Origin: Acanthaster planci
Lineage: Eukaryota > Echinodermata > Asteroidea > Valvatida > Acanthasteridae
Reading direction: 5' to 3'
Assembly: GCF_001949145.1 (NCBI RefSeq)
Contig: NW_019091384.1
Span: 893,214 to 953,213, forward strand
DNA length: 60,000 nt
This document shows positions 21,891 to 36,200 of this stretch, in pieces; positions within the stretch are counted from its first letter, which is position 1, and each line of letters starts with the position of its first letter. Made by a program: the position numbers and the translations under genes. The notes beneath the pieces were generated by a model. It was not told where the DNA came from, did no database searches, and worked only from the letters and a program-made list of their open reading frames with translations.

Positions 21891-24800
21891 TTCAGGCCTC
21901 TCATTTTCAAGCACTAAATCAATCAATATGCACTTGTTCTGCTATTACAATTATTCCCACACTATTTTTTGCTTATCGAAGTGTCACATGTGTGACAGAG
22001 AACAATGACGCAAAGGTGAGGCAACCTCTCCGACACTCATGCCACTGATATTGTTCAAAGGACATTGGCCAGTGTCGCGTTTAACACCAGCGTGTCCCGA
22101 AAACAAGTGCAAACCGAAGTATGAGGCCGTCAACAATAGTCGATGAAATTCATGTGTACAATATCCTGCGGGTATCGAGTGAGAAATATAAATACGTGGC
22201 GTCATCTGTACGGCCTTGGGTGGGAAGACTGTTATCTGCGTGGGCACGTGGGTTCCGCTCTTCAAATGAACTCGACTGTAGCAGTTGTTATCACTGGCCT
22301 TGTTCGATTGCCAAAACTTGTAACAATTTCACTGCTGGTTGATTTCCGGTTTGGTATTGCCCCGGCTGTGCGATTTGGCAGATAGTATTTCGTTTATTCA
22401 AGTGCGGCTCGAGAGCCTTGGGGGGTTTGTTTCGGGGGAGGGGGGTAAAAAGTTAATAAATTAAAATGATAATATTTTTTTACGTAACCTGTTACGACAC
22501 CTTTGGCAGGAACGGGACGTGAAACAAACTAAAATATCGCCTCTCTTTTTTTAGGGGGAACAGGGCTTCCGCCCTCCCCCCATCCCGTGTGCTTGTCGTG
22601 TTCCCATTGTAAAGTTAAGATCCACCAGCACTGAACTATGTGAAGCCGTCAGGATCAGTTTTTTACATATAGTTCAAAGATAGAGCACACTTTCTCAAAA
22701 TGAAATTTTGAAGTATTTTCGTAGTAGAACCAGTCCTCAAGAAAAAGAAACTGTGGTATGTAAAAGTTCAGCAGAGCCAGTCGTTATAAAAACAAACGCG
22801 CAGGCCCACGAACACCAAACAAAATATACAAAGTGCAATAACAATGAACGTCCATTGTTGCACTCAAGTGGATCAAGTTAAACATCTGCAAAGTATTGTG
22901 CCCCGTAGGCCCGGGACATTTTTCAGTTTTTTTAAGCAGTAATGCCTCATGGCCTCATGGTGTATGAAACCAAACCCAAACAGGGTAACAGCAGGTTAGT
23001 GTCATGTTTACATTGTTTCCCTGATTGTTTTACCTTTTTTTCCATGACTTGGGTATTTGGCAGCCTATTCTACAGTGTGAATCACTAGGCAGACTACAGA
23101 CGGAATAAAATCAAAGAGTGCTTTCTATTTTGAAATAATATTAGGAGTCAAAACTGACAGATACATTTGCCCCGTCCAATCATGACTATAAAATGGAATA
23201 ACATTTTTTTCTGGAAACAAGAAATGCTCCACTTGTTCAAACTTCAGCCTACATGCTCGTTCATCATCACATATGTAAAACGTTTTTGGTGGAGAAAAAC
23301 TGGTACAGTAGAAGTTTATAACTATTTGGGAAAAGCTGCCCCTCTTTTTTTTATCTCATGTTATTCGTTTCCCTCAATGTGCCAAAACAGATTACTACAT
23401 TCACAGGTTTGCAGTTACTGGTTCAAAGATTTTGAATTCTCTTCTTGCCCTATTGAGAGTGATACATGTACATTCTTACAAGATACAAGATCTTTTAATA
23501 TATTTTTATGAACGTGCTTAATCTTTCTGTAATATGTTAAGATGTTAGCACCTGACTTTTATTGTCTGTAAGTTCTTACACTGTATTGTTTCTATTTTTG
23601 TCGTTTGCTATAGTCCTTATTATATGTTCTTACGTTTCGATCTTGTCCATTTTAAGTTTCTAAATTGTGTTTCTCTAAGTTACCTCTGCACTGTGGTTTA
23701 TCTATTGATCGTTAATTTATTTTGAAATAGCATGACTTTGCTCCTGTTTTTAACCCAGCTCCTAATTGGTTTTTAATTTATTTTTTGTTTTAAGCTCTAT
23801 TTTAAGCTGTATTCTATTTTAATTGTTGAATAAGCTTTTGTATGTTTAAAATGCAGGGCCCCAATGAAAACCAGCGCAGGATGTTTGGGCTACCCTGGAT
23901 AAACAAAGGAATAAATAAATGTGTTCATTGTAACGAAAAAAAGACTAAAGTTTGATTCAATCTAGATAATTATTGCTGGGAATATTATTTGAGTTGAAGT
24001 AAGATTGGGCATCATGCGTTCAGCTGCTTCCTTTCATTTGAATGTTGGCTCGTTCCATCCCAAACAAAAACATGGCATTTTGCGCACTGTTAATGGTTCG
24101 CTGATTAACCGCAACCGTGAGCAGAGCCGTCCAGACGTTCACATATTTATTACATCTAGATGTAAACACCAGCCCCTATAGTTTACGCATTTGTATATAT
24201 AATAATAAATAATAATAAAAAAAATATATAGCTAGATAGTATGCAAAAATTAATGATTCATACGTAAGATGTTCCAATTCTCTCTCAGCGAAGGTTGCTT
24301 TTAATTGTACTGATCACATATGTTTAATAAATGTAGAAAAGATGGCCTTCGTAAAAGCAATAAAAGTTGTGTTGCTTGACTGACGCAGCTGATATGGCGC
24401 AGTCATTTAAAACCAACAGCCCAGGCACTGAGACTATGTGTGTTCTACACACAATACTGCTTACGTTTGTTGCTTTATTGGAGGCTATTTCATTTACGCT
24501 ATTTCCGGGTTTCATTGGCCGTGAAGCATTTTGTATAATGCCTGGAGATTTTAGTCATGAATGGGGGATTTTTCTCTCACCTGTGCCAAAACCGGCGGGC
24601 GAAGTATGATTAATACACCAAGATTCGATCAGTGCCAAAGACGCTGCACTTTCTGCATAATCCGAAATAAAACATTAGTAGAAAGTTGTACTTTGCAGGG
24701 TTCAGTCAACCGAGGTTGGTTGTTGGCAAAGTAGAGGTAATAATGCTCAGCAAAGTGTGACAGTTAATTTTTGACCTGCGGCGCATCGTATCAGTGTCGA

Positions 24801-24910
24801 TTTCCTCAGCATGAAACTAACGCCAATGCCATGCACGCCCCATCACTTCAACAGCCTGAAGTATAAGCCATCTTAATCTGCGGCGACACCACGTTCGTAA
24901 GCAGGCGGTA

Positions 24911-25142
24911 CTCTCTAAATTCCAAAGAACGAAAATTCACTCCATTTGACTGAAAATTCAACCCCTCAGATTGAAATTAAGGACCAGACGAATTGGAGTG
25001 AAATTTTTTCACTCTAAAAGACAGAAATTTTACTCGAGCTTCCACTGGAAGGGGCTATTTTCAGCCTTTTTCAGTCTAAATTCAGAGTGATTTTCACTCT
25101 TAAACGTCTTGTCCCTAATTTCACTCTTTCCGATTTAGAGAG
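24911..25142. mobile_element. TA-flanked MITE with CTCTCTAAAT ends (family B)
   Basis: TA-CTCTCTAAAT at the left is an exact inverted match to ATTTAGAGAG-TA at the right. The inside is full of TTTTCACTC and GAGTGAAA words in both orientations. About 232 bp. Confidence 0.8.
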
Positions 25143-27504
25143 TATATACCCGCGCTTCACGTTCCTCACTGATCCGTGTTGCCACCATAGATATAATATC
25201 TATGGTTGCCACTCGTCAAAATGCACATGTCTACGTCTCTGGTAAAAACCGCGCGTGAGTGTAATGCCACTGCAGTCATGCCATTATGTTGCGCAAATTA
25301 ATTCAAGTACCACGCGCACTGCAGATAAGGGGACTGAGGTCTGGGTTCTGGAGCAGCGGCATTACGTCCGGTAGCTGGGTTCGAACTACGGAAATACACT
25401 TCAGGAGAGTTCCCAAGCCACCTCCTACTTGTATAACTAACCGCCTTGTTGGACATTTCAGGAACATTCAAACCAGATCTAGGCTCATTGCTGAAAATCC
25501 TTGGCCAGTACACGTTCTCCTGACCAAGTTCAGCAGGAAAGTGTTCATTGTCATCAACAGGAGTTGAACTTCGAGCACTTCCTCATTCTGTTCATACCGA
25601 GGTTTCTTTTTACTTTTTAAGTTCACATATTCATTACCAAGATTACCAAGAAAATCCACTTTTGACACATATGCAATGCAAACCAGGAAGCATTACGCCA
25701 AAGCTAACCAACAGCTTTAATCGCTTCGACATGGAAAAGTTTGCTCGTTTCCTTGTACGCCTGTAACGATTCTCTTTCCTGGAAAATCAACTTTAATAAA
25801 TGCAAATACGACTCAGGATTCATGCTATTCCAAAGAGCTCAATTTAAATGGGAGCATGTTGAAATTACTGGCTAATTAAATTGAGTTCTTGATCAACCTC
25901 TTCCGAAGGCTTTCGGCGAATTTAATGCACGAAAAGAATAACTACTTGAAAGACAGACGCACTTTGTCTTGATATTCGAATGCGAATAGAGCATTCAACT
26001 AACAGCTTATTTCGAGTGGGCCTCGCATTCTGTGAACAATATTTAATAAAAAAGGCTGAGAAAACGTACCGTATTGTTTATCTCTAAGTCACTTACGACT
26101 AATACGCATGAAACTGAATAGTGGTTCCGGGGACCTGGAGATTTTTGCCTATTCGTGCTATTTGGCAATTGGTGATTAGGGCCTACCCCAAGAAATAAGA
26201 AGTTAGAAATAGACACTTGTTGTTTAGTCCCAGAAGACAACTTTACAATGGGGTGCCAAATTACGATGTACCGTGGCAGATGTGATATGTTTTGCAAATC
26301 ATTCTCTATAACAAAATTGAAAAAGAGTTTCCTGTTTTCATCGAGGACTTACAAAAATATTTAATGAGCGGCCCAGGCAAATTGAATTGTGTCACCTTTT
26401 AGGCTATAAAATTATTTAGATACTGAAACATATATTACTTGAGTAACCTACCATGAAATATTCACAGCATGAAACGAATAAATAAAACTAGAGTATTTCA
26501 GCCTATTTCTAAAAAATAATTTCAGCACACTTGAGACTATCATTGCTAACAATAATGCAAAAGCTCTATATCCGTTTGAAAATGCCAAAAGCATTACAAT
26601 AGAAGGGTTTAAAGGTTTTACGACGAGATTTTTTCAGCAGATTTCAATTGTAAGTTTGGGTTTTGATTAACTCATCAACAATATATGTTCTGAACCTGCT
26701 AAAGTTTCACAACAAATATCATTCCAAGCTGTGTGATGACAAAGGTTTGGTGTATATTGTGCTTTTCATTCGATGGGTATATAGAGTCATCTCAGTCACG
26801 TGTTCAAGTCAAACTTAAATATATTTCCCCCTAGGTCCAAAGAATGTATACTAATAAGTAGTGCACTATAGGCCTATGGACACGGATGCGTGTGAAAATT
26901 TCTTTGAAGTCAAGGGTCAATGGAAATCGTTTGCTGTATGGATTCCCTTCAAATTTGAAATTGACATTTTGGCTGTGTGTTTACCCCATGATGTATTGAA
27001 ATTTAAGCTTGCTTTTCCCGTGACCCCGGACTGTTAACTTGAAACACGTCTGGTGGAGTTGACTTCCGCTGATTGTCTAATGTTCCCCAATACACTTCGT
27101 GCGCAATTTGATCATACTTGAATTAATTACTCCAAATATCCATTGTGTGGGCAAAAGATGCACATGGTAAACTATGCCATGCAAACAAAATCTTGTCATA
27201 ATTTCGGCGCCCACAGGAGCCTCGCAGATCATCACCTGATTGTAACCACGGCAACGTTGCTTCGATCAAGGCATTTACATCGGGGACTGCGAAGTTTTTT
27301 CAGGCTCAATAATGTTGCAAAGTCAATTATGACCATCTTTTAAGTAAATCAGTTTTTGGTTGTTTTTGCCTCTTCAGTGCTAATGTATTTCGGAAAGTAA
27401 TGCAGTTTGCATAGTAATACTTCCACCGCATTCAAGTGCATTTACAAAATCAGATTAATATTTCCAAGGTCGATGGACGAACATGAGTACACAAAGGTAT
27501 AATA

Positions 27505-27725
27505 TTGGGCGCGATGTGTCAATCGACACGATCACTCGATTTTACACTATCAGTCGGTATTATTGCACGGTTTGTCGACAGTATCGCCATCAGCCAATAC
27601 CGGTAGCCCTCCATTCTAATTCGTGACAAAACAAGACTGTGTACAAAAGGGACGTAAATTTGAGATTTCATACCTGATCGACCTATCGCAGAGAGCGGTA
27701 GTGCAGATCAGCCGATCGCGCCCAA
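27505..27725. mobile_element. Inverted-repeat element with TTGGGCGCGAT ends
   Basis: TTGGGCGCGAT (27505-27515) is exactly complementary to ATCGCGCCCAA (27715-27725). The inside has further CGAT-containing inverted words. About 221 bp; no clear target duplication. Confidence 0.55.
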
Positions 27726-28809
27726 CATTAATAGGCCACAGAAGTATGCACTTTTAAGGGCATTTTACATACATTCTGGGAATAAAGTGCTCCATCCTTC
27801 TTTGTCATCTTTTTCATTCTAACCCTTCTTTGATATTCCTCGTGCATCATAAACTATTAAATTGTATTATTCTAAGAACAGAAAAAGTGCTACATCTACA
27901 ATTAATGATAAATGATGTGTTGTACTATTGTTAAGTCATTTTATCAAATTTCTGGCATCTTCATTGATCAGACTCAAAACCTAGTCTAATGGGTTGTGGC
28001 TGAAAGACAAAGTGGCGCCCTGGCATATAAAAACAGAGAGTATTACATACCCACTATAATTCAATTAGAATTAAAATTAAAACGGAAAAATCTATTGAAT
28101 ATTTTATTTGAATTGTACAAATTACACACTATAGCTGTGTAACAAAATAATATAACGATTCAAAACGACTAATGTTATTACTAACGCAACCCTAAAGTGA
28201 GCACTGGCGTCAATATATTGCTTTGGCAGCTGCAGAGCTTTAAAAAACATTGTAGAGACATTGGAAGCTTGAGTTGGAAGCACTGTTGCTGATAACAGTC
28301 TCCGTTCGAAATCCTTTATAAACCTGGCATACACAATACCGCCAAAATCTTTCCAGATAAAAAAAATCCCAGCCCTTTCAACAATTACCGTGAAAGCAGA
28401 AACACCTGCGTCGATTTCGGTCCACTCTGTAAGAAATGCTCCCCACGCAACGTAAAATATCGTTCCAATTTTTTTTTCAAAAGACAAACTAATTACAAGC
28501 CTCGCATGCAAGCTCTGATACGCGACTCCCCTCTTCAATTGAATTACCACTTTCATGAGTATGGTTGCAGACGGAACGAGACGAACAAAAAAACGCAGTT
28601 GCAGAGTGCATTATACAAAGTGGATGACACTAACTGTCAGCAAGCCTCGTTTCCTTTCCCTTCTTATAAAAAAGAAGGCACTTCAGTCTCAAACCTCAGA
28701 GTTACAAAATTTTCACTGCTCCGTCAACGTTGCGGATGAAATCGGATACCTAGGGTTTTCGTAATAAATCTAAATGACGCGTTTATTGTAAGATAGTAAC
28801 TACAGAGGG

Positions 28810-29015
28810 CAGTTGCGAATCCAAGGGGTGGGTGTCAACTCTCCCCCACCCCACCTGACAATAAAGACGACATTCTTTAAGGATTATTATTTGTACATCG
28901 GTAACAATGCTATGCCATACCTATTATGTATCCGTCTGTCCCCAACAATCGGATATAAACAACATCTGACGGGCCTGACCCCTCCTGGAAAAAAATCTCT
29001 GGATCCGCCCCTCAG
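28810..29015. mobile_element. Putative short DNA transposon with GGATCC-type ends
   Basis: The left CAGTTGCGAATCCAAGGGG and right CTGGATCCGCCCCTCAG are imperfect inverted ends of a common hAT-like pattern. I could not find a target duplication. Confidence 0.45.
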
Positions 29016-30055
29016 GGATCATGCAATTATTCAAAAGGAACTATCCGCTGTAAATGGTTCGCATGATCAACTACATTTAATGAAGCCAAGCGTCGTCTTA
29101 ATTGGCAACTCTTCATTAATTTTTGACGGTCAATCGTCATGGTTTGTCAATCACATTGCTCGACTCGTCACTCGGTCAAGCATGCAGGCAGATCGCTGGT
29201 CTGCAAACCCCAGACAGTGGAGAACCGCGGCGATAGAGTCTCTGAAGTCCGAGTAATTGTGTTCCACCACTTCACTTGGCTACCAGCGGCCGTCAATATC
29301 GAGCTTTTCCATTCTATGCCGAATCGTTGCGGCACCCACAGGCGCTTGTATGAAGGTGGACAGAACGAAGGTATTCGAACGTGACTTCAGAGGTAGCACT
29401 TGATATAAGCTAACACATTTTATGTTTGCTATACATCTTCAAGTTAATAAATGTTGCATAAGATGAGATTTTACGAAGATTTCAGTCTGATTAGGGGAAG
29501 GACTAACAAGTGTGCAGTTGAAGCGTTCAACTGCATCCTGCAAAAATGTGCTTGGCCTAATACAGTACATATCCCCTCCTACTGTCCCACTTACTTTTAG
29601 TCGAGAGTACTTTATATCAAATCATCTTTCCCTTACGCAAACGCAATCAAAGCTATCAAATCTAGTGCCCAAGAATGTTTTAAACCAGGAGCGCTCTCGC
29701 AATGTCACCTGTTTTAAGTTTGAAAATGCTCCCACTGTTTTTCTATCGGACATGTCAAACATATCCCCCACGGAAACTCGGAATAATCCAACGGAGCTTC
29801 CCGGTGGGAGGGGGTAATCGAAGGGGTTACTACACCCCACTTATTCTGATAACGAATGCATAGCCTCTGGCCCAAATTCCCTTTAATGGAAACATATATT
29901 AAAAATGCATATTTAAATAACATCTCCGGAATTCCCCTTTTTTGTGACAAAAATATGGAAGGCATTTTATGCAACGACTGCGTTTCTGATAAAATTATTG
30001 CATTAAAATATGCATTTCAATTGTATACACAACATTATATCCACAATGAACAGCA

Positions 30056-30276
30056 TCAATTTGGATGGTCACTGTTGACACTGTTGAACGTTGAGTACGT
30101 ATTGGGAACGTTCGTTATGTCCGTCTTCTCCGAGCCAGCGTCATCCATCTCGACATCCGTTTCCTCTGGCGAAGACTGGGGGACCAAACTGGCGAAGATT
30201 CCGCCCATGATCTGCGGGATCTTGACCACTGTCTCGCACAGTAGTAACAAGGAACCCACTCCGACCAAAAGGTAGC
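30056..30276 (-). CDS. K2P exon 4: M4 and C-terminal tail
   Basis: The acceptor is ...cctcacag. It encodes GYLLVGVGSLLLLCETVVKI (M4), then an acidic, Ser/Thr-rich tail ending NSVNSDHPN and TGA at 30056-30058. The phase matches the donor at 37548, leaving an intron of about 7.3 kb. Confidence 0.92.
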
Positions 30277-33200
30277 CTGTGAGGTGAGAAACAAAGGAAG
30301 AGTCAACATTTTTAAGATGTATTTTTGTGTTGGGGAGATGTTAATTATATATAACGGGTTTGCCCTTACCCAACGCATATTAATAAGCACTGTATGCTCA
30401 GTGCTTGTCCGAGAGCTTGCAAAAAAAACTCACAAGCTTACTCGGGTGGGACTCGAACCCACGACCTCCTGCTTACTAGTGCAGATGTCTTAACCACTCG
30501 ACCACCGAGCTCGCCGGGGTCGGCTGGCCGATCCGAGTCAAATAAAGTAGCGGGTACCGCGAACTATTTTCAAGATGTATTTTTGCGTTGGGGAGATGTT
30601 AATTGTATATAACGGGTTTGCCCTTACCCAACGTATATTAATAAGCACTGAAGAGCCAACAGTTCCCATCTATAGTCCATGGAATTGGGAAACGGGAAAC
30701 CAACACTTGAGGTGAGCGCCAAGATAAGTGGGGCATTGGTTTTTTTTTTCAAATTTTTGCCTCTAGAATGGTTTAATAATCGGTCGAGAGCAAACGAAGA
30801 ACTGGACAAAAAGAAAACGTGCCCATTTTATAAATAAATAAAACTGATGAAGAAAAATCTAAAAGAAAATAGGGTTTGCAAGCCGGGTGAAACCCCTAAA
30901 TCTACTTGGAGAATGTGCCAGCATTAATGAAAATTTCAAAACCACGAAAGGTTGGTAAAGCTTATTGCCGGTTAAAAACCTCCACCACCTTCATCATTCC
31001 ATAAGGTGTCACCTCGTCAATGTCTGAAAGTTTTAGAAAAAAAGGGCGAATAAAATTAGAAAAAGGAATACTTATACTGCACATTGCTTGTTTTCTTTGA
31101 AATACACAGCGTTTATGTCCAGTACGTACGTCGAATAGCCGTTTGACCACTCCAGCTCGCGCATGCACACACTGTTAAGTTGCAGACACTTTTTTCAGGC
31201 CCTTTCGAAATTCCAGGTGCAAAAACAATTTCACATTTCCACCATATCAATCGTTAATAAGAATTCTAAAATACAAAACACACAAACTATATTTTATAGG
31301 GTTTTGACAGAAAAGCAACATTATAATTATGTGCCTGAACCGGACATGAAAAATTAAAAGCCTTGAACTTCGTCGTACTCTGATTTTTACGCCAATTTTC
31401 CCCAAATAAATACGTTTTCCCTCCAACACTAATGGCTAACTCCCATTTGGCATTTTTAAAGGTTTGGTTGAACTTCAACATAGGGACGGGGCAAATATCG
31501 AATCTACATATTGAAAATCACTCCATAACCCTTTGACTATTCAGTGCTTGGGTACGCTCGCAAAGAATAATGTAGTTAAAAACAAACAGTTAAAAACGCA
31601 TGCTTATTTACTTTGCTCGGCAAACAGCAAAAATAGCGGCTGGCGCGTGACCTTGAATGCACCAATAAGAGATCGGCGATCCGTCATTAATAGGCCTACG
31701 TATAAGTTACGGTAATTTTTTTCTGGTAGTAAAAAACATTCCCTTTGGAACCCACCTCGTAGACACGTACAGTGCGGCAAGCAGTCTTTACGGAACCAGT
31801 CTATTGTTGAAGCCCTTGCAGCCACTGCAGTAACGACACATTAAAGGGTGACGCAACCATGGGCAAGTTCGGGCACGAACTTGCTTGTTCACGCGGATCT
31901 GGATCTCGGTCAGTGACCCTAACGCTGGTCCGCACTATCCATAAGGCAAGTTTTGGTGTTCGTAAACCAATGAATAAAGGCTAACTGCGATTCTCGCAGC
32001 GCGCATGGTAACTGATATCTCGCACGGTTATTTCCATATGAATGGTTCCCTCTGTAATGATAAAGTAAATCGGCTATTGATAACCAGCGGTGCAAACCCC
32101 TGGGCCTGATCCCAGATGGTCGATTCGATAGTTCAAACCATCCATCGTTCGGTCGGTGTTACTCGCTAGTCGCCCAGCGCCCGAACAGAGCGCTGGGAAG
32201 GGCTGATTGCCTTGAACAGATTTTTATCGAAGGAAATACGTCACACGGAGTCACATCTAAAGACGCGAAGAGCATTGTGGGTAGACTTAACGCTCAATAC
32301 GTTATACCAGCGGCGGTTATCAATTCGATTTTTCTTTTTCTTCCTCACTGCTGCACATTTTCTCACTGAATTGGTTCATCCAAATTGATCAAGACAACCA
32401 ATGATTTGATACATAGGCCTATAGCCCAAAGACACGTGATCACTTAGTGAGAAGATAAATTAGCACACTGTGACTGTACCATGGCCATGTTTTTATCATA
32501 TAGCCGACACTTAACAAAGTATTACCCTTGTTGAACCAAACATTTAAATAACAACGCTTCGCTAACCGGAATTTGATAACCTCCAGTCCCAGGTCGTGCA
32601 CAATGTAGCAAATCACAGTGCAAAACCAATCCTTCCTTCCTAGCGCCCTGTTCGTGCGCTGGGTAAGGAAATAATTGGTTTTAGTCCAACAATAGCAAAC
32701 TTTGTATAGGAAAACTGCGGAGCACTGATGATCGGTAATGCAAGGCAAAGTAAGAAAAAACAGTACTCACCGGTTTGCTCAAACCAACCGGTGAGCATTA
32801 CCGGCGAGCAATGTTTTTTCTTATTGAGCAAACCGGTGAGCACTGTTTTTGTTCAACTGAGCAAACCGGTGAGCACTGTTTTTGTTTAACTGAGCAAACC
32901 GCTGGGCATTGTTTTTGTTTAACTGAGCAAACCGGTGAGCACTGTTTTTGTTTAACTGAGCAAACCGGCCGGTGAGCACTGTCTTTTCTTACGTTTCCAT
33001 TACATTAATTGTAAACTATAATCGTCGCTCGAACTGGCCCCTTGTTCCCACGCTAGACTGGTTCCCATCCCCTTCGTAGTCTCCAGACGCCTCACAGACG
33101 TCTTCCGAACGTAGGGACCGGTAGCGGGTAATGAAACCGAAGGAATCCTGTCGGTTTAATGTTAATGAGGAAACGAAGCTCGCCCAATGTACAAATCAAG

Positions 33201-36200
33201 CAGGAGCCTTTTTGAGGATTAACAAGGATAGTAGTTTTGTATTAATCACTTTACTGCTGAAATGAAGATTCATGTTACCGCATTGCTGTTGGCCTGACAA
33301 AATGTAAATATTGAGCATCTAAATTGACACGGCTAATCCTAGTGGCCTACGTTAAACTGCAACTAGCTACCAGTCCGTATAATAGGGACGGAGACAAGTC
33401 CAGTTGCCATACATGACACACGGAACTAGTTGCTCTACATGCAGCTGTGAAACAACAATTGCGTCTACGACGAGCCCGACACTAGATTTCCATCATTTTA
33501 TGGGTTGAATATTTATGAGGTGTAGTAAAACGATACAGCACGATTTATTCAACCGCTTCGCCTCGGAAGGTACTTAAGCTAACCTGCAACTCGGGACAAG
33601 TAATTTTCACTACGTCCCCTCAAACCATGCTGTATTTGTAATTTTGTATATTAATCTCACAATACCAAGAGTTAATCGCGCAAGAAGCGGTGTGAACCAA
33701 CATGGCGCGGCAATTATGGGAACGAGGTTGGGCTGTACCATTGACGTCCGTTATGGAGATCAATGGGTTGTACATACCTACTGATCTCCATTACGGTGAT
33801 TGTACCACACTCACTGGTACGTTCTTTACCGCAGGAGGCGCGTAAATATTGGCGAGTCGTCACATCCCATTGGCCGAAGAGGAAATTGAAACGCGCGTAT
33901 CGCGCGAACAAACGTGATGCCACAAAAAATGGCTAATGCTGATGGTTGCCGGGTCGGTCCGACTCTGTACCATCCATCCCATTGTCTCGGTGTTGTCTGC
34001 CTTGAAACTCAGTTTGTAACGGACTTGGCTGTCAGTCTTGGTATGGAGCACTGACAGGGAAAAGAATGGGGAAAACCACCCAAAGTTGACATAGCGCATA
34101 TAAGAAACAGATGCAATATTTGTGTAGGGCCTACATGTTTATAAACAACAGTGGGTCAGAAATGTGTGGTCGTACGTTGAAATAGCCGTTGGTGTAAGAT
34201 GTAACAAATACTGACTGCAATATCTGCACAGGACTAATTACTGCATACATCTTCTGAAGTAGGCCTAATGGCTGTCGCAGATGTTGAGTCGTGTGCGTGT
34301 CATGATGTGTGTGCTCTACCGTCTCGACACGGTTCACGGTTGTTGGAAAATAATGGTTAGACTCTTGGCGATAATAAAATAACACATGCTCTTGCTTTGC
34401 CTCGAAAAATGAAATTCGAAACTTACTCTGTCACTGCGTGAATACTTATTTATTTACCGACAGAAAATTGACATTCTTTCATATCACATTTTGGCTCACT
34501 ATTTACTTTAGAAAGGTGAATTCAATGAATTCAGTAGCTGTTTATGATTATTTTTATAAGAAGACGGATTAACATTCCCACTAATAGATTTTATTACAAA
34601 AAGATCTCCTCAGTATTTTTTTATCTTAGAAGAAAACGAATTACGGAAGGATAAGTAACGTCAAAATCTTAAACTGTGTGTGTTTTTATTCTCGGCAAAT
34701 TATGTATGCAATGGTTTACGATTATCTGCATCGCGTTGCACTCAATATGAAAGTAAATTTTTCGATTTTGATGTTACCGACAGGGCATAATTATCATAAT
34801 AACCTACCAGCAGATATTCCAACGGAAATCATTTTCGGCGTTTTAATCATAAAATCGTAAGATGTCAGCTTATAAATAAAGAAGGGAATACGGCCTGCCG
34901 CAAAAATGCTACGTGCAATAATTTCTCCTTTAATTTCATTTTCTGGAACAAAAGCATATATGAGATCAAAATTGGGAAAGAGTTCACATTTTAAAATATT
35001 TACCTTTTACGTCTCTATTATTGAAATATTTTCATATTCCCCCTTTAAATATATGATTTAAGCCATCACAACAACAAATTAAGGTTTGCTGCTGTTTTTT
35101 GGTGCTGCCTTGCAATGTGACGGCGGAATTCATAATCGTTGAAAATGCAACTTTTGCTATAGCACAACTACGTTCACCGAAATGCAGCATTTCGATGAAC
35201 AAACTTGTCTGGATATCACCACTCCTTGTTCTTTGTGACGACGGCATGTCAGTTCCGGCGTTCTACTTTTCTACTTTTTGTTATTCGTTTAAACAGGTTT
35301 TTCTAAAGGCAAGGAAGCTGCTGGTGCCATTTACGAAGAACTGGTGTTTGAACACATCCTTAAAGGGATCACATAACAGAAATATATTACTAAAGTCCGT
35401 GAAACTGCACCGTTGTGTTTCAGTTAACTTTGTTATCAATTTTTGATTTGGTTTTTTTATCTGTATCTTTTGGGTTTCATGCTAATATGAATTTGAAAAT
35501 TCGTGAGAAAAACTGTGATAACCCGAGGCACTGAATCAATGTTGCATTGATCTGCGAACAAAAATTGCTCGATATCTCATACTTCACTATCGAAGATGTT
35601 CATTTCCTTTGGTTATATTTTGCTTTATAATTGAATGGCAATAAGCCCGCGCGCAACCTTTTCTCAGAAATGTTTCCAAAGAACCAATTTTCGGTTCAAA
35701 ATTTCAACATGAAAAGATGAAGACTGGACACTGTCTTGCTGGATTTATATCACAATAACAGTGCCCTCTGGAAAACCTTGGTCAATTTTGAATGTTAAAA
35801 AAATCCACTTACATTTGACTTAACTCCAAAAAGATTTCTGACAGTTTTATACATTAAAAAAGAGCTTAACATGTACAAGGAGCGATTCTAATAAGAAAGA
35901 ATGCGCTCTTCCTTTAAATGATAACATATGAGCAATGGCCTATGACCTTTTTGGACAGGTATTCCTCTAATAATCATTGTAAATGGTGATCTTTCACCAT
36001 TTTCCCCCATTACAACTGAAATTTTACAACCTTTGGGTATCAGTCTCATATCTCTTTCAAAACCCCTCTCGTAATTACCGACAAACATTTCAAACATTTA
36101 TAGCAATCAACTCAACATTACCATTTCCGATTAATATTTCGATTTGAAGTTACAAGGTGTGATGTGAACAACTTTGTGAAAAAAAAGTGAAACGGGTGCA

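Larger units (their letters stand above)
17045..30055. other. Intergenic region, no supported gene
   Basis: About 13 kb between the 3' end of the TPC gene and the 3' end of the K+ channel gene (convergent genes). It holds the transposons, hairpins and gap listed separately. The longest open frames (for example 144 codons at 28122-28556, - strand) match no family I recognise. Confidence 0.6.

Noticed and set aside
24367-24609. 80-codon + frame ending SHEWGIFLSPVPKPAGEV
   Set aside because: No recognised family, no splice-linked partner and low-complexity surroundings.
28122-28556. 144-codon open frame on the - strand
   Set aside because: It is hydrophobic in places but has no recognised domain, no neighbouring exons and no supporting signals. 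In a 13-kb non-coding stretch a frame of this length can occur by chance.
32826-32983. CRISPR-like array
   Set aside because: The unit is continuous with no unique spacers, and the genome is animal; it is a minisatellite.
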